Below are positions 51,908 to 61,500 of a stretch of DNA of 64,000 nucleotides, piece after piece. The notes below the pieces were generated by a model, which saw nothing but the letters and a program-made list of their open reading frames with translations, did not search any database and was not told the origin of the DNA. Origin of the DNA: CBDFLD01 sp965249005 (GTDB lineage Bacteria > Acidobacteriota > UBA6911); the NCBI GenBank assembly GCA_965249005.1, contig CBDFLD010000022.1, forward strand, positions 496,001 through 560,000. The letters are read 5' to 3'. A program made the translations under genes and the position numbers. Numbering within the stretch: position 1 is the stretch's first letter; every line of letters begins with the position of its first letter.

Positions 51908-53563
51908 ATGCAGCACTTTCGATCGGATATTTCTGGCCCGTCCGGCCCATGTGGCTTAGACGAGCTCGTCTTCGACAACCGCTTCACGCGGGAGCTACCG
52001 GCGGATCCGGACGAAACAAATGTACCGCGCCAGGTCGTGGGCTCGTGTTTCACCCGCGTGCAGCCGGCGAAAGTCTCGGCACCGCAGCTGGTGGCATACT
52101 CGGCCGAGATGGCCGAGCAGGTGGGATTGAATGAGGACGTCTGCCGCTCGACCGACTTTGCAGAGGTGTTTGCCGGAAATCGTTTGCTTGCCGGGATGGA
52201 TCCCCACGCCACCTGTTACGGCGGCCATCAGTTTGGCGTCTGGGCCGGCCAGCTAGGCGATGGCCGGGTGATCAACCTGGGCGAAGTTACTAACGGAAAC
52301 GGATCGCGCTGGGCCCTTCAACTCAAGGGCGCCGGGCGCACTCCGTATTCCCGATCCGCCGACGGTTTGGCAGTGCTCCGTTCGTCGGTCAGGGAGTTTC
52401 TGTGCAGCGAGGCCATGCACCATCTCGGCGTTCCGACGACTCGCGCCTTGAGTCTGGTGCTCACCGGCGAGCAGGTCGTCAGAGACATGTTCTACAATGG
52501 CAATCCTCAGTACGAGCCGGGGGCCATTGTTTGCAGGGCGGCCCGTTGCTTCACTCGCTTCGGCAACTTCGAGATTTTCTCCTCGCGAGGTGAAATCGAC
52601 AACTTGAAGGGGCTGGCCGACTTTACGATTCGTACGGACTTCCCGCACCTTCCACACGCCGGCGAGCCTTCCAAGGAAACCTACGTGGCCTGGTTCGAAG
52701 AGGTGTGCCGGACCACGGCCGAGATGATCGCCCACTGGATGCGGGTAGGGTTCGTCCACGGCGTGATGAACACCGACAACATGTCGATCCTCGGGCTCAC
52801 GATCGACTACGGCCCGTACGGGTGGCTCGAGAACTTCGACCCCAACTGGACACCGAACACCACCGATGCCAGCGGGCGTCGCTACTCGTTCGGGAACCAA
52901 TCCCGCATCACCCATTGGAACCTCTCCCGGTTGGCCCAGGCCATCTATCCGCTGATCGAGGAGGCGCCCCCTCTTCAGGCGGTCCTCGATGGCTACACTG
53001 AGACGTACGTGCAGGGTTGGCGTGCGATGATGGCTGCAAAGCTCGGTTTCTCTTCTCACCGGGGGGACTCGGATGCGGCGTTGATCACAGAGCTGCACGA
53101 GATACTAGAAGCTGTAGAAACCGACATGACCATCTTCTATCGCCGCTTGGCTCGCGTTGGTGTGACGGAGAACTACACAAGCAGCGGCGGCGCGGATGAC
53201 GCCGCACTCATCGAGCCGCTCACCGAGGCCTTCTACGTAACTGATCAGGTAACGCCGGAACACCGGCAGCGGCTTGGAAAATGGCTCCTCGGCTATCGAG
53301 AGCGGGTGCGTGGGGACGACGTTTCCGACCAGGTTCGACGCCAGCACATGGACGCCGTGAATCCCAAGTACGTCCTGCGCAACTACCTCGCACAACTCGC
53401 CATCGACAAGGCGGAGAAAGGGGATTTCTCCATGGTGGAGGAGCTACTCGAGTTGTTGCGGCATCCCTACGACGAACAACCCGACAAGGAAGAGTACGCA
53501 GCGCGGCGCCCCGACTGGGCCAGGAACCGTGCGGGCTGCTCCATGCTGTCCTGCAGTTCCTAG
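51908..53563 (+). CDS. selO: Protein adenylyltransferase SelO (YdiU family)
   Basis: A 551-aa pseudokinase-fold enzyme that transfers AMP to protein Ser/Thr/Tyr residues and is linked to redox stress. Family hallmarks are CYGGHQFGVWAGQLGDGRVI, GAGRTPYSRSADGLAVLRSS and HGVMNTDNMSILGLTIDYGP followed by YGWL. The C-terminal ARNRAGCSMLSCSS keeps Cys at the site where animal SelO has selenocysteine, so this copy is not itself a selenoprotein. Length is somewhat above typical bacterial members. It converges at a 3-bp distance with the Sec-type peroxiredoxin gene, a redox partner by context. Confidence 0.95.
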   Translation: MQHFRSDISGPSGPCGLDELVFDNRFTRELPADPDETNVPRQVVGSCFTRVQPAKVSAPQLVAYSAEMAEQVGLNEDVCRSTDFAEVFAGNRLLAGMDPHATCYGGHQFGVWAGQLGDGRVINLGEVTNGNGSRWALQLKGAGRTPYSRSADGLAVLRSSVREFLCSEAMHHLGVPTTRALSLVLTGEQVVRDMFYNGNPQYEPGAIVCRAARCFTRFGNFEIFSSRGEIDNLKGLADFTIRTDFPHLPHAGEPSKETYVAWFEEVCRTTAEMIAHWMRVGFVHGVMNTDNMSILGLTIDYGPYGWLENFDPNWTPNTTDASGRRYSFGNQSRITHWNLSRLAQAIYPLIEEAPPLQAVLDGYTETYVQGWRAMMAAKLGFSSHRGDSDAALITELHEILEAVETDMTIFYRRLARVGVTENYTSSGGADDAALIEPLTEAFYVTDQVTPEHRQRLGKWLLGYRERVRGDDVSDQVRRQHMDAVNPKYVLRNYLAQLAIDKAEKGDFSMVEELLELLRHPYDEQPDKEEYAARRPDWARNRAGCSMLSCSS

Positions 53564-53566
53564 CAA

Positions 53567-54037
53567 CTATCCCTGTAGAGCGCGCAGATCGGTCAATACT
53601 TCCTCCGGGTGCGTCTTCGGATCCACTTCCAGGTAGACTTTGGCAATTTTTCCTTCCGGATCGATCAGGTACGAGTAGCGTTGCACTCCGGTAAACTCCT
53701 GACCTTTCCAGGTTGTGGTGCCCCAGGCACCGTAGGGGTCGATCATGCTTCGGCCGGGATCGGCTAATAGGGGAAAGTTGAACTCGAACTTCGTGGCAAA
53801 TGCTTTGTGGGAGTCGACGTCGTCGGCACTGACACCCAGTACCGCGGCACTGAGGCTTTCATAAGTAGTGTGGCTGTCACGCAGCCCATTTCCCTCAATG
53901 GTTCATCCCGGTGTGTCATCTTTAGGGTAAAACCAGACCAACACCCACTTGCCGGCGTAATCCGTCAATGCATGTTGCCGGCCATCCTGGTCGGGAAGGT
54001 TGAAATCCGGAGCAAGGTCTCCAGGCGATAGAGCCAT
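53567..54037 (-). CDS. bcp: BCP/PrxQ-type peroxiredoxin with in-frame TGA at the peroxidatic Cys (probable selenoprotein)
   Basis: The frame runs from ATG 54037 to TAG 53567-53569, 156 aa if TGA codon 45 (53903-53905) is read through. It reads MALSPGDLAPDFNLPDQDG, WVLVWFYPKDDTPG, TGA, TIEGNGLRD, LGVSADDVDSHKAFA, NFPLLADPGRSM, then QRYSYLIDPEGKIAKVYLEV. BCP/PrxQ enzymes have PKDDTPGCT at exactly this position (Cys45 in E. coli BCP), so the TGA replaces the peroxidatic Cys. No other stop or frameshift occurs, and the active-site Thr42, Pro38 and the downstream Arg are kept. A SECIS-like hairpin follows the TGA. A cytoplasmic selenium-dependent peroxide reductase is inferred. No resolving Cys is seen. 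The alternative is a nonsense mutation. Confidence 0.8.
53872..53886 (-). promoter_or_regulatory. SECIS-like hairpin downstream of the in-frame TGA
   Basis: On the coding strand: GGCTG, loop CGTGA, CAGCC. Two more pairs form after a one-base bulge. The loop begins 22 nt after the TGA and has G as its second base, agreeing with the usual bacterial SECIS pattern (short stem, G among the first two loop bases, about 16-37 nt from TGA). Inference from structure by eye. Confidence 0.55.
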
Positions 54038-54200
54038 AACGGGGGTCCTTTCTGACAGTTTAGATTCAGAGCTTTCAGGATAGGGAGTCGGGGGTGGGTT
54101 TGCAATTCAATTGTTGGAGATCGGTGTCAGGATCGGTTTGGAAGTAGTGAGACAGTCCCGTCCGAATCCCTAGACATACAAAACGGACTTGTGTCCTGAT

Positions 54201-57179
54201 TTACTCGCTCGCGGGCGCAAGGCGTTTGAGTTCTTCAAACCAGTTCTGGATGATCCGGATGCGAGGGGGGAAGTGCTGTTCAAGGGCAGCCGTCTCCACG
54301 TCATCTCCCCTCTTGATCACCAAGAAACGTCCGTCCGGCGCGACATCGTATGAGCGAACCGGGCCCGAATTTGCATATCCACTCTCAACATCCTCAAACA
54401 ATTCTGTGGGTGGACCGGCAGTCAGACGGTTGCCATTGACATCGATTTTCACAGCAATAAACTTTCTGTCCTGTCGGTAAAAGACTTCTCGTCCATCTCG
54501 CGACCAGGCCGGAGAAGTGCCTCCCTGAATCGAGAACTGCACAGCCGAACCGGAGCCTGCGGAGGGGCCAACGTAGACCTCTGTCCTCCCCGACTGGTTC
54601 GAGACATAAACGATCCAACGCCCGTCCGGCGAAAACTCCGGGTGCGTTTCTGAGAATCTCGTGTGCAAAAAGGGCGCTACTTTCCCTTCACGCGACAAGA
54701 TCGAAAGGTCCCAGTCGGTGTTCTTGTTCAACATCGCTAAAGCCAGCCGTTGGTTGTCCGGGGACCAAGAACTGGCAAGACTTTCGGCTATCGTCGGTAG
54801 CTTTTCAACCTCTCCCGGCTCTGAATCGACCTTCTTGGCGTAAAGAGCCGATGGTCCCTCTCGGTCGGATTGAAAGGTGAAGTGGTCCGGGCCAGGTCCC
54901 CATACTGCCCAGCGCTGATTGCCCTCGAAAGTCTGCCGCCGCAGGAGCTTGCGCTTCAGATCGAAGATCCAGACGTCCTTGGGGGGATATTGCCCGCTGA
55001 GCAACACGTGCCGGCCATCCGGTGAAACACGACCCGATAGGTAACATCTCGGTTCCACCTCCAGCCGCTCTTCCCGCCCCTGCCGGTCTACCCAGACCGC
55101 TTCACGCTTGATTTCCGGAAATACTGATCCGGCCACGTAGGCCAGCGTCCCCGAGCTGGAGAAGCTGAGCTGGGCTACCCCAGTGTCCCGTATCGAGTTT
55201 CCCGTATGTATGGAATGGTTGATTGCATCCAGAACCGGCACTTCGGGACCCGTGACCTCCAGCCTCTCGAGATCAAACGGAACTGCCAACAGCCGGCCTT
55301 TGCGTGCAAACACCACATGGCCGGTAGGCACATAGCGGGCATCGGACCCTCCCTCAATGATGAGTTTTCGCGCACCCGTCTCCAGGGACTGGACAAAGAT
55401 CTGAGCCCGTTCCTCGCTATCAAAAAAAGGGGCATACCGCAGTACTGTATAGAACACAGCGGAGTTGTTCGGGAGGATGTGCGGAAGACGGTGGCTGACC
55501 TCTCGGGCCTTTTCGTCGAGCTGTGTGATCTCTTCCGGTTCGCCTCCGGAAGCGGATACGCGAAATATTCTGCCATTGCCACCACCAAAAAAGATCCTGT
55601 CATCGGGACCCCAGGCAATCCCGTAGTATGCAGTGCAGTTGCAAATTTCCTCTGGATCACCCCCGGCCAGTGATAGATTCACCTTCAAGAGTCTGCTCCC
55701 CACTCCGAATCCGAGCCATTTCCCATCGGGCGAGAAGAAGGGATTCAGGCCAGCTTCAGTGCCAGGGATGGGCTGCTGGGTCCACTGATCTAGCCGGCGC
55801 AGATAGATTCTTCCCTCCACCCCACCGGGTGGCGTTCCGGAGACAAAGGCCAGTTGAGTACCGTCCGGCGATAGTGCCAAGCCTTGCCGATAAAAATGCG
55901 CCAGCCTCTCTCCTTCGGGCAGCTCAATCTCACTGTGGAAGGTCCTGGTCTCCGAAGCAGGTCGTGTGCCCGCTGTTTCAAACCGGTCCCAGATAAAGAT
56001 CCCGATCGCCACCCCCAAAACCAACGCGCCCAAGGCCCAAGAAAGTACCCGCTGCCAACTGGCAGCAGTCAGCGCGCTCTCTGCAATGTGCAACGAACCT
56101 GACGTAGTTGTTGGGTCCGCCAGTACCTGCTCGATTTCAATCCGCGCATCGCCGATGTCCCGGCATCGTTGCTTGGCATCCTTCTGCAGACATCTCCGTA
56201 GAAGCTCTCCAATCCGCGGATTCAGCTTTGCCGGAAGGGCATCCCAATCCGGGTCTCCTGCCAGAATCTGCGCAATGCTGTCCGACACGGTCTGCCCTTC
56301 ATACACCCTGCGTCCCGTCAGCACCTCATACAGCAAACAGCCAAACGACCAGATGTCCGTGCGCTTGTCCAGAGTCCTGCCACGCGCCTGCTCCGGACTC
56401 ATGTACGATGCCGTTCCCAGTATCACCCCTTCCTGCGTCTGCCCTTGAGTGATCGTCGGAGAATGGGCTTCTTCACTTTCTGACAGCTCACCTTCGAACG
56501 TTCGCGCCAGACCGAAGTCCAAGACCTTTACCGTATCTTCAGACGTAATCATCACATTCGCCGGTTTCAGGTCCCGATGGATCACTCCTTTCTCATGAGC
56601 CGCTTCCAGCCCTTCTGCAACCTGACGGCACACTTTCAGTCCTTCTTCTGCTGCCAGCGCACCCCGTTTCAGTCTGTCCTGTAGGTTTTCACCTTCAACG
56701 AACTCCAGCACCAAAAACGGCTGCCCGTCCGCTTCCGCCAGCTCATGAATGGCTCCGATGTTCGGATGATTGAGCGATGCCAGAAGCCTTGCCTCTCGTT
56801 GAAACCTCGCCAGGCGCTCCCGATCCTGAGAAAAGACTTCTGGAAGAATCTTGATCGCCACATCACGGCCCAGCTTGGTATCGCTCGCCAGGTAGACGTC
56901 TCCCATGCCACCTGAACCTAGCAGCGACTTGATCCGGTAGTGACTAATCTTGCTCCCCGCTGCCATGCGGCCCGACGCCATCTGCCTGGCCGCTTCTTCC
57001 AGGGCCGGGGACTCTATAAAGGCCTCTGCGCCTTCCTGAGTTAGGAGTCTTTCGACTTCCAGGCGCAGTGCCACATCGTCGCCACAGGCTTGCTTCAGGA
57101 ACTCGGTCCGCTTGCTCTCCTGCCGTTCCAGGGCCGCGTTATAGACTTGGCTGATCTGCTGCCAGCGCTCAGGCCTCAT
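54201..57179 (-). CDS. Membrane Ser/Thr protein kinase with TolB/WD40-like sensor
   Basis: A 992-aa protein, starting MRPERWQQISQVYNAALERQ at ATG 57179 (frame open to 57194). The kinase domain (about 80-350) has LLGSGGMGDVYLASDTKLGR (Gly loop), VAIKIL (Lys), VIHRDLKPANVM (catalytic loop) and VLDFGLA (metal loop), all intact. A single transmembrane helix (VLSWALGALVLGVAIGIFIW) precedes about 550 residues of PD40/WD40-like repeats (LALSPDGTQLAFVSG, FFSPDGKWLGFG, FSPDGRWIVYVS) outside the membrane. It follows the ECF sigma gene, with an 11-base overlap, and likely phosphorylates it or its regulator. Its 3' end is nearly duplicated at 63754-64000. Confidence 0.92.
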   Translation of the reverse strand: MRPERWQQISQVYNAALERQESKRTEFLKQACGDDVALRLEVERLLTQEGAEAFIESPALEEAARQMASGRMAAGSKISHYRIKSLLGSGGMGDVYLASDTKLGRDVAIKILPEVFSQDRERLARFQREARLLASLNHPNIGAIHELAEADGQPFLVLEFVEGENLQDRLKRGALAAEEGLKVCRQVAEGLEAAHEKGVIHRDLKPANVMITSEDTVKVLDFGLARTFEGELSESEEAHSPTITQGQTQEGVILGTASYMSPEQARGRTLDKRTDIWSFGCLLYEVLTGRRVYEGQTVSDSIAQILAGDPDWDALPAKLNPRIGELLRRCLQKDAKQRCRDIGDARIEIEQVLADPTTTSGSLHIAESALTAASWQRVLSWALGALVLGVAIGIFIWDRFETAGTRPASETRTFHSEIELPEGERLAHFYRQGLALSPDGTQLAFVSGTPPGGVEGRIYLRRLDQWTQQPIPGTEAGLNPFFSPDGKWLGFGVGSRLLKVNLSLAGGDPEEICNCTAYYGIAWGPDDRIFFGGGNGRIFRVSASGGEPEEITQLDEKAREVSHRLPHILPNNSAVFYTVLRYAPFFDSEERAQIFVQSLETGARKLIIEGGSDARYVPTGHVVFARKGRLLAVPFDLERLEVTGPEVPVLDAINHSIHTGNSIRDTGVAQLSFSSSGTLAYVAGSVFPEIKREAVWVDRQGREERLEVEPRCYLSGRVSPDGRHVLLSGQYPPKDVWIFDLKRKLLRRQTFEGNQRWAVWGPGPDHFTFQSDREGPSALYAKKVDSEPGEVEKLPTIAESLASSWSPDNQRLALAMLNKNTDWDLSILSREGKVAPFLHTRFSETHPEFSPDGRWIVYVSNQSGRTEVYVGPSAGSGSAVQFSIQGGTSPAWSRDGREVFYRQDRKFIAVKIDVNGNRLTAGPPTELFEDVESGYANSGPVRSYDVAPDGRFLVIKRGDDVETAALEQHFPPRIRIIQNWFEELKRLAPASE

Positions 57180-57747
57180 CGTTTTGCTCCCCACGAAGCT
57201 CGCCCAGAAGCCAGACCTTGGCCAGTCTCCAGTCCCGCTTGACGGTGTCGGTTGAAACTTTCAGAACCTCGGCGGCTTCCTTGACGCTGAGTCCTCCAAA
57301 AAATCGCAGTTCCACGACCTCGGCTCTCCTGGGATCAAAGCCGGCCAGAGCCTTCAGGGCATCTTCTAGCGCCACAAAGTCCAGGCCCTGATCCAGTGGC
57401 ACAGGCGCACCGTCGAGAGAGATCCGGAGCGCGTCCCCACCACGTTTGAGACTTCGGCGCGAGCGGGCAAAATCAACCAGGATACGGCGCATCAAGCGGC
57501 TCGAGAGGGCAAAGAACTGGGCTCGGTTTTGCCATTGCACTCGCTGGCAATCGATCAGCTGCAGGTAGGCCTCATGCACCAACGCGGTGGTCTGAAGCAC
57601 ATGATCGGGCCGCTCGCCGACCATGTGCCGGTGGGCCAAACGGCGCAGCTCTTCGTAGACAAGAGGAGTCAGCTTCTCGAGCGCTTCTGGGTCTCCCCGG
57701 TTCCAGGCCAGGAGCATTTGTGTGACATCTCGATTGGAGGCTCTTGC
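57169..57747 (-). CDS. ECF-type sigma-70 factor paired with the Ser/Thr kinase
   Basis: A 192-aa sigma factor. I use the GTG at 57747 because GGGAGGGG stands directly before it; the frame is open to 57804. Region 2 is visible in LEKLTPLVYEELRRLAHRHM, LQTTALVHEAYLQL and SRLMRRILVDFARSRRSLKR, and region 4 in LRFFGGLSVKEAAEVLKVST. It is closely related to the sigma factor at 47167-47805. Translation is coupled to the kinase gene by overlap. It is probably released or activated by kinase signalling and drives envelope genes such as the TonB receptor; this target is inferred. Confidence 0.9.
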   Translation of the reverse strand, partial: ARASNRDVTQMLLAWNRGDPEALEKLTPLVYEELRRLAHRHMVGERPDHVLQTTALVHEAYLQLIDCQRVQWQNRAQFFALSSRLMRRILVDFARSRRSLKRGGDALRISLDGAPVPLDQGLDFVALEDALKALAGFDPRRAEVVELRFFGGLSVKEAAEVLKVSTDTVKRDWRLAKVWLLGELRGEQNDEA

Positions 57748-57846
57748 CACCGGCCCCTCCCAGTAAATGACTGATATAGAGTGATTATCCTCATTATAGA
57801 ACAAGTCTCAGCAATTTCCTGCGCCCGTGTGCAGAAAACTTTTTTT

Positions 57847-57930
57847 CAGGGCGTTTCACCCTCCCGGAGCCGGTTTCCGCCTTTTTGGTTGAGGACCGAA
57901 AAAGCCGGTCCCGGGGAGGGAGACGCCCTG
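57847..57930. repeat. Long imperfect inverted repeat (30-bp arms)
   Basis: Outer arms CAGGGCGT (57847) and ACGCCCTG (57923-57930); inner parts CCCTCCCGG/CCGGGGAGGG and GCCGG/CCGGC also pair. The loop is about 24 bp. It lies upstream of the sigma factor and ahead of the acidic-tail remnant. The long arms resemble a REP-type element. Confidence 0.6.
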
Positions 57931-58166
57931 AAGGGATTTAGTGAATATGATTTCCTCGGCCCGGCCTTCCTCGCGGGGGCAACCGAAAACGCACCGATTA
58001 AGGGGGGCGTATTTCCGCTGATCGTGACGTATCCGGGAGGCGGCGGACCTGACACGCGGTTCACGTACTACCCGAACGCCGATGGCGGTGACGGTTGCGG
58101 CGCCGAGTATGGCGGCCCACCCACACCGGGCTTGGGTATTGTGCCGGACGAACAAACGGTGATTGA

Positions 58167-58319
58167 GACTCTGCGCGCTACCGATCTGGGGTTCTGGCAA
58201 ACCGCAATGGTAAATCAAAAAAGACCAAACTGGAGAAAGCTGTCGAAAAACTCGATACGATTGAATCATTCGTCAAGGTCGTAAGGCCAGATGATGATGA
58301 TGACGACGACGACGACTGA
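58167..58319 (+). pseudogene. 3' end of a short acidic-tail protein, upstream frame disrupted
   Basis: One frame ends KTKLEKAVEKLDTIESFVKV, then VRPDDDDDDDDD-stop at 58317-58319. The Lys/Glu helix followed by nine Asp is clearly protein-like. In the same frame a stop lies at 58164, while a neighbouring frame is open upstream from about 57949 (SEYDFLGPAFLAGATE ... DEQTVIETLRATDLGFW). This suggests a frameshifted gene, or two overlapping short genes. I do not recognise it. Confidence 0.35.
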
Positions 58320-58537
58320 GTGAGTAAAGACCCGAAATGGAACTTCGCGGGTACTAAGGCGGGCCCTGAAAGCAACGAGATGTCAAAGCTGCCTTTCATT
58401 TCTGTGATTGGATGGTCTATAGTGTTGGCGGCTCTCACAATTGAACTTACGAACCGGCTTTTTTTGCGCTACTAGGCAAGCGGTCCAGAACGCCACCCAA
58501 CTGGATCGCGATTGAAGAGCTTGTTTTCTGCAATGTC
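58320..58537. other. Intergenic leader of the TonB receptor gene
   Basis: About 220 bp with no convincing gene, operator or RNA. It probably holds the promoter of the receptor/GWxTD operon. Confidence 0.4.
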
Positions 58538-61500
58538 GTGCGTTGGAAAGTCCCTAGTGCGCTCGTCCTGGCCGCCTCAATCTGTTTTTCTTCGTTCACA
58601 ACTTCTGATGTTCTGGGCCAGGCCGCCAATGCCCGGGTGGACGGGGTCGCAAAAGACCCGACCGACGCCGTTGTGCCCGGCCTGGTCGTGACTCTCACCG
58701 ATCAGGGCACCAATCTCACCCATGAAGTGAGCACGAACGAGCGGGGGAGATACGTGTTCGTCAACATCCGACCCGGCTTCTACACGCTGGGCGCTGAACT
58801 GGCCGGCTTCAAAAGCTACACGCGGCCGGATCTCAAGGTGGAAGTAGGAGACGCGCTCACCCTGGACATCGTGCTGGAAACAGGCGAAATCTCCCAGCAA
58901 ATCACTGTCACCGCTTCGCCACCCACGGTCGACCGGGTTTCTCAATCGCTGGGAGGCGTGGTCAATGAGCGGAAGATCAACGATCTGCCTCTGGTCGATC
59001 GCAATCCCATGTTTCTTTTCTACCTGCAGGCGGGGACCAATCGCTTCGGCGAGTTCGTGGGTGGTATGCAGGGGAGGGTTGATGGACTGAGGATGACCCA
59101 GAGCAACGTCCAGATCGAAGGCATCTCAGCGGGTGACCCCGATATTACGCGGGGGGCATCTTACTCGGCGGCTCCTGTCATCGTCGAAGCCATGGCGGAG
59201 TATCGCGTCGTTACCTCCAGTGCATCGGCCGAGCATGGTCTGGGCTCGGGTGCCCAGGTTCAGCTGCTGTACAAATCGGGAACCAACGATTTCCACGGAA
59301 GTGTCTTTTACTTTCATCGCAACGGGGCCCTCAATGCCAACGACTTTTTCCGCAACCGGGGGGGTCTGGAGCGACCGTTCTTCCTTCGTCACCAGTACGG
59401 TTTCGCGATCGGCGGTCCGGTCATCAAGAACAAAGCATTCTTTCACTTCACCTACGAGAGAATCGATGAGCTTCAGGATTCGACCGTGCTCAGGACGGTC
59501 TATACCGATCGCTTCAAAAACACCGGGATCTTTCAGTATCTCGATCGAAATACGGCTGAGATCCAGGAGTTCGATCTCACCACCATTGACCCGACGCGAG
59601 TCGGGATGAGCTCCTTGTGGAGCAGCTTCGCCGCTCAGCTGCCTTCTCCCAACAACAACGACAGCGGCGATGGCTTCAACACCGCCGGCTACCGCTTCAG
59701 CTCGGACAACCCTCTGAGCGAGTGGCGTTTCGTGGTCAAAGGCGATTACATCTTAAACGACCGCCATCGACTGGCGGTATCGGTGGCCAACCGTGAATTG
59801 GACAACCCTTCCGCTCGACACATCCTGGGACATCGGAACTCTACCTTCCTGAACAGGTATCCAGCTGGGATTGTCACTCTTGCATCCACTTTCACCACCA
59901 ACTTTCTGAACGAGTTGAGGTTCGGAGGGACTTCTCGTAAGTGGATTGGCTCCAATGGTGACGAGACCCGGTTCACGAGCTTTCCGATGTTGAATTTCAA
60001 CGGGCTGGGCGGGCCATCCAGAGGAGGAAACGCCAACCGAAGCGTCTTCTTGCCCCAGTCCGGGCCAAATGCGACGCTGACTATCAATGACAACCTGACC
60101 TGGATTCGAGGCGATCACACCTTCAAGGGCGGCGTCGACATTCGCATCAATCGAGCCAATGCGAGTTTTGGCGGTGACTTCTACCTCCCGGTGGCCGATA
60201 CGAACAATGCCTTCAACCCGGCCAATATCCCGGCCCTTCCCGGACTCTCCGGCGCAGACCGCGCCAGAGCTCAGCAGTTGACCAATGACGTCACAGGGTC
60301 CCTGGGTCTTTACTTGCAGACCTTCCAGCAGATTACGCCGGATGGCGGTGCCTTCGTACCGCTGGAGACCAGGTTTCGTCGCTGGAGGTCTCGAGAATAC
60401 AGTTTCTTTTTCCAGGACACCTGGAAGGTCACTGACTGGCTCACACTCCAGCTCGGCACTCGCTACGAGGTCCTGCCTTCCACTTTCGAGGATCAGGGCA
60501 TCTTCTCCTATCCTGTCTCGGGAGGTCAGGCCTGTGTCCAATGCGTTTTTGGCATTTCCGGGCCCGGCGAGACGACCTTGGGAGTGCTGCCAGAAGCAGG
60601 TCGCGAGCTCTACCAGACGGACCGGAACAATTTTGCCCCCAATCTGGGTTTTACGCTCGATCCCACGGGATCCGGCAAGTGGAGCCTTGCGGGCAACTAT
60701 CGCATCTCCTACGACCGCAACCCGATAAGCAACACATTGTTCCAGGACGCAATCAATCCGGGAGCCACCGCCACGGCGGCTGTTTTCGGTCGGGCTGGAG
60801 ACCGGCTCGATCGGACCTTTGACCTGGTCGACACGATCGATCCCGGAACTCCATTTGGCCCCAAAGCATTTGACCGAACGGGCCAGGCGCTGGTCTGGGA
60901 TGACAGTTACACTACGCCCTATGTACAGAGCTGGTCGCTGCGGATCCAGCGTGAGATCATGCGCGACACGCTGGTGGAAGCGGCCTACGTCGGAAACCAC
61001 GCGGTCGGAATGCCACGGGCTGCCAATATCAATCAGGTCATGGTTCGCGAAAACGGCTACCTGGACGGCTTCCTCGCGGCCCAGAGAAACCTGGCCGCCA
61101 GCGGAGATCCCCTCGCCGGGGAAGACACTGGAGTGTTCGGTCAAATCTGGAACGTCATGGTACCTCCAGACCGAAACTCCCAGCTGGCCAACATTTCCCG
61201 CGGTGAGGTGGCCGCGGTCGCCGACTTCATTGACCGGAGTCGAGCCTTCCGAGGCTATCTGCAGGCGGCAGGTCTGCCCTTGAACTTCTTCCGGGCGAAC
61301 CCCCAGTTCACAAACGCCTGGCTGCTGGGCAGAAACTCCCATTCAACCTACCACGGTTTGAAAGTGGAAGTTCGTCGGCGCTTCAGTGAAGGGCTGCAGT
61401 TCCAGACCAACTATGCCTTCAGCAAGACTTTGACCGACTTTGAGGGAAATCAAGCCCAGATCAACCACTTCCGGGACAACGCTGATTTCGGATTGGACAA

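Noticed and set aside
53540..53563. SelO as a selenoprotein
   Set aside because: The C-terminal site codes Cys, followed by a TAG stop.
53903..53905. TGA in the peroxiredoxin as a plain nonsense mutation (pseudogene)
   Set aside because: It hits exactly the peroxidatic Cys codon, the rest of the frame is undamaged and a SECIS-like hairpin follows; still kept as the main alternative.
59753..61342. Minus-strand frame of 529 codons inside the TonB receptor gene
   Set aside because: Shadow of the receptor; no start site, motif or domain supports it.
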